Assembly (NCBI RefSeq): GCF_024055635.1 | Contig: NZ_JAMXMB010000039.1 | Coordinates: 1 to 64,000, forward strand | From: Microbacterium yannicii | GTDB taxonomy: Bacteria; Actinomycetota; Actinomycetes; Actinomycetales; Microbacteriaceae | Reading direction: 5' to 3' | DNA: 64,000 bases | Shown: positions 57,087-63,941 of the stretch, one piece after another | Numbering within the stretch: position 1 is the stretch's first letter | Layout: every line of letters starts with the position of its first letter | Made by a program: the position numbers and the translations under genes | The notes under the pieces: model-generated | What the model was told of the DNA's origin: nothing | Database searches by the model: none | What the model saw: only the letters and a program-made list of their open reading frames with translations

Positions 57087-58527
57087 CGATCGGCCTTTCC
57101 ACGGGCAGCGAATACAGCTGCGAACGGGTTGATGCGGCCACGGCCGCCGCGAGAGTCACTGTACCAACGCGACCCATGACGATCGTGATCGCCAGCACAT
57201 ACACAGCGGGATCCGGGAGCGTCTCGGTGAGACCCGTCGACAACCCGACAGTGGCGAAGCCCGAGATGACGTCGAAGAGAACGTCGCCGAGGTCGGCTTT
57301 GGTGATCTGGGTGATGATGATCGTCGACAGCGCGACAATGGTGGATCCCCACGCCACGACCGACAGCGCGACGCGCAGGACGTCGCTCGGGATGCGGCGG
57401 CCGAACACCTGGTTGGACGCACGGCCCTTCGCCTCGGACACGACCGCGAGCGCGATGACCGCCAGAGTCGTGACCTTGATGCCGCCGGCCGTCGATGCCG
57501 AGCCGCCGCCGACGAACATGAGCATGCACGCGACAAGCAGGCTCGACTGATTCAGCTCACCGATGTCGAGGATGGCGAAGCCGCCGGATCTCGTCATCGC
57601 CGAGAGGAAGAACGCCTGGAAGGTCGTGTCCCACGCGTCCTTCGTGCCCAGCGTCAGGAGGTTGTCGTACTCGAGGATCAGGAAGACCGCGCCGCCCAGA
57701 AAGAACAGCATCACCGTCGTGATGAGGGTGAGCTTCGCGTGCAGCGACCACCGACGCACCCTCCATCGCTCGCGGAGAAGCGTGTAGATGACGGGGAAGC
57801 CGATCGAGCCGAGGAACACGCCGGCCATGAGCACCGTCAGGAAGAAGTAGTCGTGCCGGAACGGCTCGAGACCGTCGGCGTTCGGCGTGAACCCGGTGTT
57901 CGTGAACGACATCGCGGCGTAGAACGGGGCCTCCCATAGCGCGACGTGCCAGGGGACGCCGGCGATCAACAGCCCGGGGAACAGCAGGATCGCGAGGAAC
58001 CCTTCGATGACGAGTGTCGACAGCGCCACCGTCGCGAGCAGGCTGCCGATCTGGCCGAGCTGCACGGTCTGGCCCTCGTTGACCGGTCCGCCGTGCGTGC
58101 GCAGGGGATTCGAGTCGCTGGCGGCGATGAGCTTGGCCCTCAGGCCCAGTCGGCGCGAGATCACCAGGCCCAGAATCGACGCGAGGGTCAAGACGCCGAG
58201 CGCACCGATCTGCACGCCGACGAAGACCAGCACATGACCGAACGCCGACCAGTGGGTGGCCATGTCGACCGTCGCGAGGCCGGTGACGCAGATGGTCGAC
58301 ACCGCCGTGAAGAAGGCATCGGCGAACGGAGTCACCTGACGGTCGGCCGCGGCGATGGGAAGCGAGAAGAGCCCTGTGAACAGCAGGATCAACGACAGGA
58401 AGATGAGGATCGCGAACCGGGCGGGGGAGCGCTGAGTCAGGTCGCGGAAGAACTCCATGAACGCGTGACCGAGTGCACGCAGGCGGCCCATGCCCGTGAC
58501 GGGGGCGGCGCGCCTGCCATCCGTCAT
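57079..58527 (-). CDS. trkH: Potassium-uptake channel subunit (TrkH-type)
   Basis: The protein is about 482 residues with some ten to twelve hydrophobic segments and four P-loop-like repeats. STICVTGLATVD and similar selectivity-filter motifs appear in the second to fourth loops, as in TrkH/KtrB. It imports K+ with TrkA as partner. The ATG at 58527 has AGGAGGACC seven bases upstream; an ATG at 58602 would add 25 basic residues and also has CGGAG. I prefer 58527. The gene is divergent from an ArsR gene at 58637. Confidence 0.92.
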   Translation of the reverse strand: MTDGRRAAPVTGMGRLRALGHAFMEFFRDLTQRSPARFAILIFLSLILLFTGLFSLPIAAADRQVTPFADAFFTAVSTICVTGLATVDMATHWSAFGHVLVFVGVQIGALGVLTLASILGLVISRRLGLRAKLIAASDSNPLRTHGGPVNEGQTVQLGQIGSLLATVALSTLVIEGFLAILLFPGLLIAGVPWHVALWEAPFYAAMSFTNTGFTPNADGLEPFRHDYFFLTVLMAGVFLGSIGFPVIYTLLRERWRVRRWSLHAKLTLITTVMLFFLGGAVFLILEYDNLLTLGTKDAWDTTFQAFFLSAMTRSGGFAILDIGELNQSSLLVACMLMFVGGGSASTAGGIKVTTLAVIALAVVSEAKGRASNQVFGRRIPSDVLRVALSVVAWGSTIVALSTIIITQITKADLGDVLFDVISGFATVGLSTGLTETLPDPAVYVLAITIVMGRVGTVTLAAAVAASTRSQLYSLPVERPIVG

Positions 58528-58624
58528 ACGGGTCCTCCTGGTGCGTGCGGGCTTCGTGAACCCAGCACCTGTGATTCGGTTGGGGGGCCGGTTGTTGCTC
58601 ATGGTACTCCGCAGGGCTCCCGAC

Positions 58625-58636
58625 TAATCTGAGCAC
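58625..58636 (+). promoter_or_regulatory. -10 box of the second ArsR gene (leaderless)
   Basis: TAATCT at 58625-58630 is six bases from the ATG at 58637. Confidence 0.6.
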
Positions 58637-59050
58637 ATGGCGGACATCTTCGACGTGATCGCAGACGGAACGCGTCGCGACATCCTGCGACTGCTGCTCG
58701 ACCGATCATCCGCCGGAGAACGCGGCACCAGCGTGTCGCACATCGTCACCGAGCTCGGCGCAAGCCAGCCGACGGTGTCGAAGCACCTCAAGGTGCTGCG
58801 CGACGCGCATCTGGTCTCGGTGCGCGAAGAGGGGCAGCATCGCTACTACAGCCTCTCGGCCGAGCCCTTGGACGAGGTCGACGACTGGCTCGTTCCCTTC
58901 CTCGACGGCGACGGCGATGGGGTGCTCGCCGGCGAAGGCGTCGCGGGTCTGCCCGACTCCGCCGCGCACGCGGCTGAAGTGGTCGGCCGGGCGGCCGCCT
59001 CCGCCAAGCACGCCTTCGAGAACGCCTTCAAGCGCCTCCCCGGGCGGTGA
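58637..59050 (+). CDS. ArsR-family regulator
   Basis: The protein has 137 residues. FDVIADGTRRDILRLLLDR and ASQPTVSKHLKVLRDAHLV are the winged helix. The central part has no metal-binding Cys. The last ~35 residues are Ala-rich, ending HAFENAFKRLPGR, and could form an amphipathic helix. It is divergent from trkH and could regulate that operon or itself. A leaderless promoter is visible upstream. The ligand is unknown. Confidence 0.88.
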   Translation: MADIFDVIADGTRRDILRLLLDRSSAGERGTSVSHIVTELGASQPTVSKHLKVLRDAHLVSVREEGQHRYYSLSAEPLDEVDDWLVPFLDGDGDGVLAGEGVAGLPDSAAHAAEVVGRAAASAKHAFENAFKRLPGR

Positions 59051-59051
59051 C

Positions 59052-59098
59052 GCTTCGAAAGGCTCAGGGACCGGGTTGGTCGCTGAGCCTGTCGAAGC
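59052..59098. repeat. Inverted repeat at the ArsR/ABC boundary, related to the dispersed element
   Basis: The 21-base arms 59052-59072 and 59078-59098 pair with two mismatches around a five-base loop. The right arm includes GGTCGCTGAG and CGAAGC, as in the 13071-13300 element. It fills the gap between two facing gene ends and could also terminate both. Confidence 0.7.
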
Positions 59099-59108
59099 GC
59101 CCGCCGCG

Positions 59109-59915
59109 TTACCGGCGCCCGGCCTTGCGGCGGAACAGCCAGGCGCCCCACACGAACGAGGCGACGAGGATGCCGAGGCACCAGGCGATCGCCCAGCCGA
59201 CGGTGTCGTCGACGGGCGTTCCCATCAGGAGGCCACGGATCGTCTCGATGATCGGCGTGACCGGCTGGTACTGCGCAACGCCTTGGAGCCACTCGGGCAT
59301 CGTCTCGACGGGCACGTAGGCGCTCGACAGGTACGGCAGGAACAGGATGATGAAGCCGTAGCCGTTGGCGCCCTCGGGGCTGCCGGAGGCGAGCCCGATC
59401 GCCGCGAACAGGTACGTGATCGCGAGGATCCAGAGCGAGATCACCGCAACGGCGCCGGCCCAGCCCCAGAACCCCGCGGTCGGGCGGAACCCCACGAGCA
59501 GCGCGACGCCGATCACGATGGCGGTCGCGAGGAGGTTCCGCAGCAGGCTCGCGACGACGTGCCCGGTGAGCACGGCGCTCGCGCGCACCGGCATCGTACG
59601 GAACCGGTCGATGATGCCGGCCTTCATATCTCCCGCGACGTAGACGGCGGTCGAGGCGGCGCCGAAGCCGGCGCACGTGAGGATCACACCCGGTACGACG
59701 TAGTTCACGTAGTCGCCGGTGGGGTCGATCGCCCCACCGAACACCCACGTGAACATCAGCATGAGCATCACCGGCAGCATGATCGCCATCAGCAGCGACT
59801 CGCCGTCGCGCAGCGAGTGCAGGAGGCTGCGGCCGACGAAGACGCTCTCGGCGGTGAGCCCGCTCACCCGCGGACGCAGTGCGGGGATGGTCGGCGAGGC
59901 GGTGACAGTGGTCAT
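59109..59915 (-). CDS. ABC-2-type transporter permease
   Basis: The protein has 268 residues with six hydrophobic segments. ALLFTWVFGG-type sequence (residues about 50-60), GDYVNYVVPGVIL and EGANGYGFIILFLPYLSSA match the DrrB/ABC-2 permease family of drug exporters. It starts with an ATGA overlap from the ATP-binding gene, so the two subunits are coupled. It is a likely efflux pump, with the TetR protein at 60952 as its repressor. The substrate is unknown. Confidence 0.9.
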   Translation of the reverse strand: MTTVTASPTIPALRPRVSGLTAESVFVGRSLLHSLRDGESLLMAIMLPVMLMLMFTWVFGGAIDPTGDYVNYVVPGVILTCAGFGAASTAVYVAGDMKAGIIDRFRTMPVRASAVLTGHVVASLLRNLLATAIVIGVALLVGFRPTAGFWGWAGAVAVISLWILAITYLFAAIGLASGSPEGANGYGFIILFLPYLSSAYVPVETMPEWLQGVAQYQPVTPIIETIRGLLMGTPVDDTVGWAIAWCLGILVASFVWGAWLFRRKAGRR

Positions 59916-60844
59916 GCGATCTCCTTGAGCGAGTCGGCCCGGCGGTCGTCGGCGCGCTCGCCGCGACCGTCGGGGGTGGTGAGAGCGAGAAACACGTCGT
60001 CGAGGCTCGGTCGCCGCAGCGTCACGACGCCCTCGGCGCCGGACTCGTCCAGCACGTCGAGCGCCCGGCGCAGCCCGGTCACCGATCCGTCGGTGGCGAC
60101 CTCGTGCACGAGGTCGCCGTGGGCGTCATGCAGCTCGACCGTGTCGCCGCCGACGCGGGACTTCAGCTGCGCCGCGGTGCCGGTGGCGACGATGCGGCCA
60201 CCGTCGAGCACGGCGATGCGGTCGGCGAGCTGGTCGGCCTCCTCGAGGTACTGCGTGGTCAGGAAGACCGTGGTGCCCGCCTCCGCGAGCGAGCGGATGA
60301 CGTCCCACAGCTCGCGGCGGCTGCGGGTGTCGAGTCCGGTCGTCGGCTCGTCGAGGAAGAGCACCTCGGGCGCGACGACGAAGCTGAGCGCGAGGTCGAG
60401 GCGTCGTCGCATGCCGCCGGAGTACGTGCCGACGCGGCGGGATGCGGCATCCGTCAACCCGAAGCGCGCGAGCAGTTCTGCCGCGCGGTGGCGGGCCGGC
60501 CGGCGGGGGAGGCCTGAGAGGCGACCCATCATGACGACGTTCTCGGTGCCGGTGAGGACGTCGTCCACGGCGGCGGCCTGGCCGGTCAGACTGATGCGGC
60601 GCTTGACCTGCTCGGGTTCGCGCGCCACGTCGATGCCCGCGACCGTGGCGGTGCCGGCGTCGGGGTGGACGAGCGTCGTGAGGATGTTGATGGTCGTGGT
60701 CTTGCCGGCGCCGTTCGGGCCCAGGAGCGCGAAGACCTCGCCGCGGGCGACCTCGAGGTCGAGACCGTCGAGCACGCGTTGGCGGCCGAACGTCTTTCGC
60801 AGGCCCTCGACGACGATGACCGGCGGAGCGGTGCGGTCGGGCAT
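59912..60844 (-). CDS. ABC transporter ATP-binding protein (DrrA-like)
   Basis: The protein has 310 residues. Walker A GPNGAGKTT, signature YSGGMRRRLDLAL and Walker B VLFLDEPTTGLD are in order, and a C-terminal DrrA-type extension follows. It energises the permease at 59109. The ATG at 60844 is chosen for GAGGAAGTCCC ahead of it; the ATG at 60865 lacks this and lies in the operator region. Four direct repeats stand between it and the divergent TetR gene. Confidence 0.93.
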   Translation of the reverse strand: MPDRTAPPVIVVEGLRKTFGRQRVLDGLDLEVARGEVFALLGPNGAGKTTTINILTTLVHPDAGTATVAGIDVAREPEQVKRRISLTGQAAAVDDVLTGTENVVMMGRLSGLPRRPARHRAAELLARFGLTDAASRRVGTYSGGMRRRLDLALSFVVAPEVLFLDEPTTGLDTRSRRELWDVIRSLAEAGTTVFLTTQYLEEADQLADRIAVLDGGRIVATGTAAQLKSRVGGDTVELHDAHGDLVHEVATDGSVTGLRRALDVLDESGAEGVVTLRRPSLDDVFLALTTPDGRGERADDRRADSLKEIA

Positions 60845-60865
60845 GGGACTTCCTCTCTCTTCCAT

Positions 60866-60927
60866 CTGTGTATGGCCAAAACTGTGTATGACATTAACTG
60901 TTTATGACGGTAACACACTGTTTACGT
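60866..60927. promoter_or_regulatory. Four direct repeats (CTGTkTAyGd) between ABC and TetR genes
   Basis: CTGTGTATGG (60866), CTGTGTATGA (60882), CTGTTTATGA (60898) and CTGTTTACGT (60918) are spaced 16, 16 and 20 bases apart in an AT-rich patch. They cover the expected promoters of both divergent units. The TetR protein at 60952 is the natural candidate to bind them. Confidence 0.7.
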
Positions 60928-60939
60928 GATAGACAGTCC

Positions 60940-60951
60940 TAGACTTACGAG
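60940..60951 (+). promoter_or_regulatory. -10 box of the ABC-linked TetR gene (leaderless)
   Basis: TAGACT at 60940-60945 is six bases from the ATG at 60952. Confidence 0.6.
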
Positions 60952-61881
60952 ATGACCGATGCCGTCGAGCCCGAGCTTCCGCGAGGCATCGCTCTCGCGT
61001 GGGGCGTCGCCGCCACCCCGCAGCGTGGTCCCAAGCGAGAGATGAGCGTCGAGCGCATCGTGGAGGCGGCGATCGAGATCGCGGATGCCGAGGGCCTGGG
61101 CGCGGTGTCGATGGCCGCCGTCGCCGCCAAACTCGGCTTCACGCCCATGTCGCTGTACCGATACGTCACCGCCAAAGAAGACCTCGTGCTGCTCATGCAG
61201 GAGGAGGCCACCGGCTCGCCGTCGGAGGCCTCGCGGGAGGCCGGCGGCTGGCGGGAGCGCCTCGAGGCGCTGTTCGGCGAGCAGCTGCAGCATTACCTGC
61301 GGCACCCCTGGGTGCTCGACATCCCGATCTCGGGTGTTCCGGCCACTCCCAACACTGCCGCGTGGATGGATGCCGGAATAAGCGCGCTGGATGAGACGCC
61401 GCTGACGTACGAGGAGCGGTTGGCCGTGATGCTGCTCGTGACCGGCACGGCGCACTGGGCGGGCACGGTGCTCGCCGGCTACGCGCGGGTGGAGCGGGAG
61501 CAGGGTGTCGGGAGCGACACCATCGCCCGCAATGAGGACGCGATGTTCCGGGCGCTCATCACCGCGGAGGCGTACCCCTCGCTGCGCGCGGCCATCGAGG
61601 CGGGTGCGTTCCTGGACGAGTCGGACCCGTTCGCCTTCGCGCTGGAACGAGGCCTCGACGGCGTCGCCGCCTACATCGCCGCCGCCGCCGAAGGGCGCCG
61701 GGGCGTGCGCACGCAGTGGGTCACGCTCGACGATGCCGACATCGCCGACGACAAGAAGTTCCGCGAGGCGCAGAAGGCGGTGCGGCAGGCGGAGAAGGCG
61801 CTGCGCGACGCGCGCAAGCTCGAACGGCTGGCTGCCCGTGAGGCGCGCGACCGGAAGGCACGGCAGCGCTCGGAGTCGTGA
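60952..61881 (+). CDS. TetR-family regulator with basic coiled-coil tail
   Basis: The protein has 309 residues, long for a TetR protein. The helix-turn-helix is at about residues 45-75 (GAVSMAAVAAKLGFTPMSLYRY), after an N-terminal extension of about 25 residues. A TetR_C-type domain follows. The last ~45 residues are Lys/Arg/Glu/Ala-rich and form a likely coiled coil, unusual for the family. It is divergent from the DrrAB-like exporter and probably represses it through the four repeats upstream. The ligand should be a compound exported by the pump. Confidence 0.9.
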   Translation: MTDAVEPELPRGIALAWGVAATPQRGPKREMSVERIVEAAIEIADAEGLGAVSMAAVAAKLGFTPMSLYRYVTAKEDLVLLMQEEATGSPSEASREAGGWRERLEALFGEQLQHYLRHPWVLDIPISGVPATPNTAAWMDAGISALDETPLTYEERLAVMLLVTGTAHWAGTVLAGYARVEREQGVGSDTIARNEDAMFRALITAEAYPSLRAAIEAGAFLDESDPFAFALERGLDGVAAYIAAAAEGRRGVRTQWVTLDDADIADDKKFREAQKAVRQAEKALRDARKLERLAAREARDRKARQRSES

Positions 61882-61929
61882 CACCGATCACATCGGCACC
61901 ACTTGTCACACAGTTCACAGGGGCACCTG

Positions 61930-61959
61930 TTTACACACGGGTCCCGCGCGCTCTAGAGT
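61930..61959 (+). promoter_or_regulatory. Promoter of the bldC-like gene
   Basis: TTTACA (61930-61935) and TAGAGT (61954-61959) are separated by 18 bases, 30 bases before the ATG at 61990. This is one of the few genes here with a leader and ribosome-binding site (GAAGGAA). Confidence 0.6.
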
Positions 61960-61989
61960 GTGTCCAGTACTTCTGGGGAAGGAATCGAC

Positions 61990-62181
61990 ATGGCTGAGCT
62001 GTCCGATGTGCGCTTCCTCACGGTCGCCGAGGTCGCCGAGCTCATGCGTGTGTCGAAGATGACGGTCTACCGCCTCGTGCACTCCGGAGAACTGCCCGCC
62101 GTCCGGTTCGGCCGCAGCTATCGGGTGCCCGAATCCGCCGTCACCGAAGCTCTGCAACGGCCGATCGCCGACGTCGGCTAG
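61990..62181 (+). CDS. BldC-like MerR-type DNA-binding protein
   Basis: The protein has 63 residues. FLTVAEVAELMRVSKMTVYRLVHSGELPAVRFGRSYRVPESAV is the winged helix-turn-helix of the BldC/excisionase type; the whole protein is that domain. In Streptomyces BldC controls development by binding direct repeats; here it may be a general regulator. The start is the ATG at 61990. It is followed closely by the bS22 gene, whose TAGACT box overlaps its stop codon. That pair is conserved in many actinobacteria (general knowledge). Confidence 0.9.
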   Translation: MAELSDVRFLTVAEVAELMRVSKMTVYRLVHSGELPAVRFGRSYRVPESAVTEALQRPIADVG

Positions 62182-62264
62182 ACTGATCCGAGGCATTTTT
62201 CGTAATTGCTCGTTCCCGGGCGCCGCACACGCCGCGCCCAGACCCCGACATAGTGAGGTTTTCC

Positions 62265-62363
62265 GTGGGTTCTGTCATCAAGAAGCGCCGCAAGCGCATG
62301 GCGAAGAAGAAGCACCGCAAGCTGCTTCGCAAGACTCGCCACCAGCGCCGCAACAAGAAGTAA
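62265..62363 (+). CDS. Ribosome-associated micro-protein bS22 (AURKAIP1/COX24 domain)
   Basis: A 32-residue highly basic peptide starting at GTG 62265. It reads MGSVIKKRRKRM then AKKKHRKLLRKTRHQ and ends NKK, almost identical to the bS22 protein of mycobacteria that was found in ribosome structures near the decoding centre. GTGAGG is upstream at suitable spacing. A TAGACT box at 62179-62184 would start its message about 75 bases before. It is often missed by annotation because of size. A hairpin terminator follows at 62378. Confidence 0.9.
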   Translation: MGSVIKKRRKRMAKKKHRKLLRKTRHQRRNKK

Positions 62364-62377
62364 GCGGCATCCGCACC

Positions 62378-62403
62378 AAGCGCCTGTCTCCGGACGGGCG
62401 CTT
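62378..62403 (+). terminator. Hairpin after the bS22 gene
   Basis: AAGCGCCTGTC (62378-62388) pairs with GACGGGCGCTT (62393-62403) with one G-U over TCCG, 15 bases after the stop codon. The following bases are only weakly T-rich. Confidence 0.7.
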
Positions 62404-62454
62404 CGTGTATGCCACTGCTCCGCCTTTGCGGAGTCCGCGACCCGAGAGGCCGAC

Positions 62455-62748
62455 ATGAAGTCCATCAGCATCCAGCAGCGGCGTGAGCGCACCGAGATCC
62501 CACTGATCGACGTGCGCGAGGTCGACGAGTTCGCCGCAGGACACGTCCCCGGGGCGATCAACATCCCGATGTCCACCATCGGCGGTCGACTGGACGAACT
62601 GCCCGAGGGTGCGTTCGATGTCATCTGCGCCGTCGGCGGCCGTTCGGGCCGCGTGGTCGAGGCCCTCGAGGCGCGCGGCTACGATGCCACCAACGTGGAC
62701 GGCGGCACGAACGAGTGGATCGCGGCCGGCTTTCCGGTCGACGCGTGA
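62455..62748 (+). CDS. Rhodanese-domain protein
   Basis: The protein has 97 residues, one rhodanese domain. IPLIDVREVDEFAAGHVPGAINIP is the conserved N-terminal half and ICAVGGRSGR carries the active-site Cys. It would transfer sulfane sulfur or act in redox signalling; the substrate is unknown. The gene is 13 bases ahead of a glutaredoxin-like gene, so they may be one unit. Confidence 0.92.
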   Translation: MKSISIQQRRERTEIPLIDVREVDEFAAGHVPGAINIPMSTIGGRLDELPEGAFDVICAVGGRSGRVVEALEARGYDATNVDGGTNEWIAAGFPVDA

Positions 62749-62761
62749 CCGCGGTGCCGGT

Positions 62762-63007
62762 GTGACGACGATCACCCTCATCGGCAAACCGGACTGCCAC
62801 CTCTGCGATGTCGCCCGCGAGGTCGTCGAAACGGTCGTGGCCGAGCTCCCCGAAGATGCCGTCGACGTCGAGGAGCTCTCCATCGCCGACGACCCCGCCC
62901 TCTACGCGCAGTGGTGGGAGAAGATCCCCGTCGTGCTGATCGACGGGCAGCTGCACGGCCACTGGCGCGTCTCGCCCGACCGCCTGCGCGCCGCGCTCAG
63001 CAGCTGA
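62762..63007 (+). CDS. Glutaredoxin-like thiol oxidoreductase
   Basis: The protein is 81 residues with a thioredoxin-like fold. PDCHLCDVARE holds the redox pair CHLC, and KIPVVLIDGQLHGHWRV contains the cis-Pro. It fits the DUF836/glutaredoxin-2-like family common in actinobacteria. The start is GTG at 62762, just after the rhodanese gene; the frame is open further upstream but overlaps that gene. It probably reduces a protein disulfide. Confidence 0.86.
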   Translation: MTTITLIGKPDCHLCDVAREVVETVVAELPEDAVDVEELSIADDPALYAQWWEKIPVVLIDGQLHGHWRVSPDRLRAALSS

Positions 63008-63049
63008 GGAGCGGCGCGCGCGCCGAGAGCGGGATACGGATGCCTAGGC

Positions 63050-63868
63050 TCAGCCCGCGAGCCGGGTGCGCAGTGCGCCGAGCTCGGCGTCCGTCAGGCC
63101 GCCTGACTGCAGGTACGCCGCAGCGCCGCCGTGCTCGTCGAGCCAGGCCAGCGCCTGCTCGATCGCTGCGGGAGGTGTGCCGGTGACCAGTTCGCGGAGC
63201 TCGGGCGTCAGCGGCGCGCCCATCTGCTCGATGCCGGCGAGCATGCGGTCGGCCCACGGGCCGGCAAGGTTGCGCTCCGAGACGGCGTAGTCGGCGACGA
63301 CGGCGTCCCGGTCGACGCCGACCGCGTCGAGGATGAGCGCGACCGCGACACCCGTACGGTCCTTGCCGGCGGTGCAGTGGACGAGGACCCCCGCGGGGTG
63401 GCTGTCGGATACCGGGTCCTGCAGCGACTGCCTCAGCCCGGGTGCGGCGATGCGGCGCGCCGCCTCGGCGAATGCGGGCGCGCCGTGCTCGAGCATCTGG
63501 ACGTACAACTCGCCGAGACGGGGGAGCGTCGCGAGGATCTGCTTCGCCATGCCGGTGTCGACGGGGCCGTCGGCCTGCGCTGCCGCGCCGGCGGCGCCCG
63601 TGAGTGCCCCTTCGAGGACCGACAGCTCGACCACCTCCACCGCGCGATCAGCGGGCAGGCGGTCGGGCGCGCTCGCCTGCTCCATCGGGGTGCGGAAGTC
63701 CACGATGACGCCGATCGGGCTCGCCGAGAGGTCTGCGACGCCGGCATCCGTCAGGCCGATGAGCCCTTCGGAACGGTAGAGGACACCGGAGCGGACGCTG
63801 CCACCGGTCGCGAGGGGGAGGCCGCCGAGGTCGCGGAAGTTCTGAAGTCCGTCGAGGGTGATCGTCAC
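63050..63868 (-). CDS. Tyrosine-protein phosphatase (Y_phosphatase3 type)
   Basis: The protein has 272 residues. HCTAGKDRTGVAVAL is the PTP loop CxxxxxR with an added Lys, as in the bacterial tyrosine/lipid phosphatases similar to MptpB. NFRDLGGLPLATGGSVRSGVLYRSEGL at the start is the family's N-terminal pattern. It may be secreted or cytoplasmic; no signal peptide is seen. The start is GTG at 63868, six bases after TAATCC. The gene faces the glutaredoxin gene end. Confidence 0.92.
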   Translation of the reverse strand: MTITLDGLQNFRDLGGLPLATGGSVRSGVLYRSEGLIGLTDAGVADLSASPIGVIVDFRTPMEQASAPDRLPADRAVEVVELSVLEGALTGAAGAAAQADGPVDTGMAKQILATLPRLGELYVQMLEHGAPAFAEAARRIAAPGLRQSLQDPVSDSHPAGVLVHCTAGKDRTGVAVALILDAVGVDRDAVVADYAVSERNLAGPWADRMLAGIEQMGAPLTPELRELVTGTPPAAIEQALAWLDEHGGAAAYLQSGGLTDAELGALRTRLAG

Positions 63869-63880
63869 CCTCGAGGATTA
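63869..63880 (-). promoter_or_regulatory. -10 box of the phosphatase gene (leaderless)
   Basis: TAATCC (63875-63880, minus strand) is six bases from the GTG at 63868. Confidence 0.5.
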
Positions 63881-63905
63881 CCACATCCGTGCGTCCGCGA
63901 TGGCC

Positions 63906-63941
63906 GCGTCAGCGCTGTCCGCGTCAGCGCTGTCCGCGTCA
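63906..63941. repeat. 15-bp tandem repeat after the last gene
   Basis: GCGTCAGCGCTGTCC occurs at 63906-63920 and 63921-63935, followed by a partial third copy (GCGTCA, to 63941). It overlaps the stop codon region of the gene that runs off the window. Confidence 0.75.
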
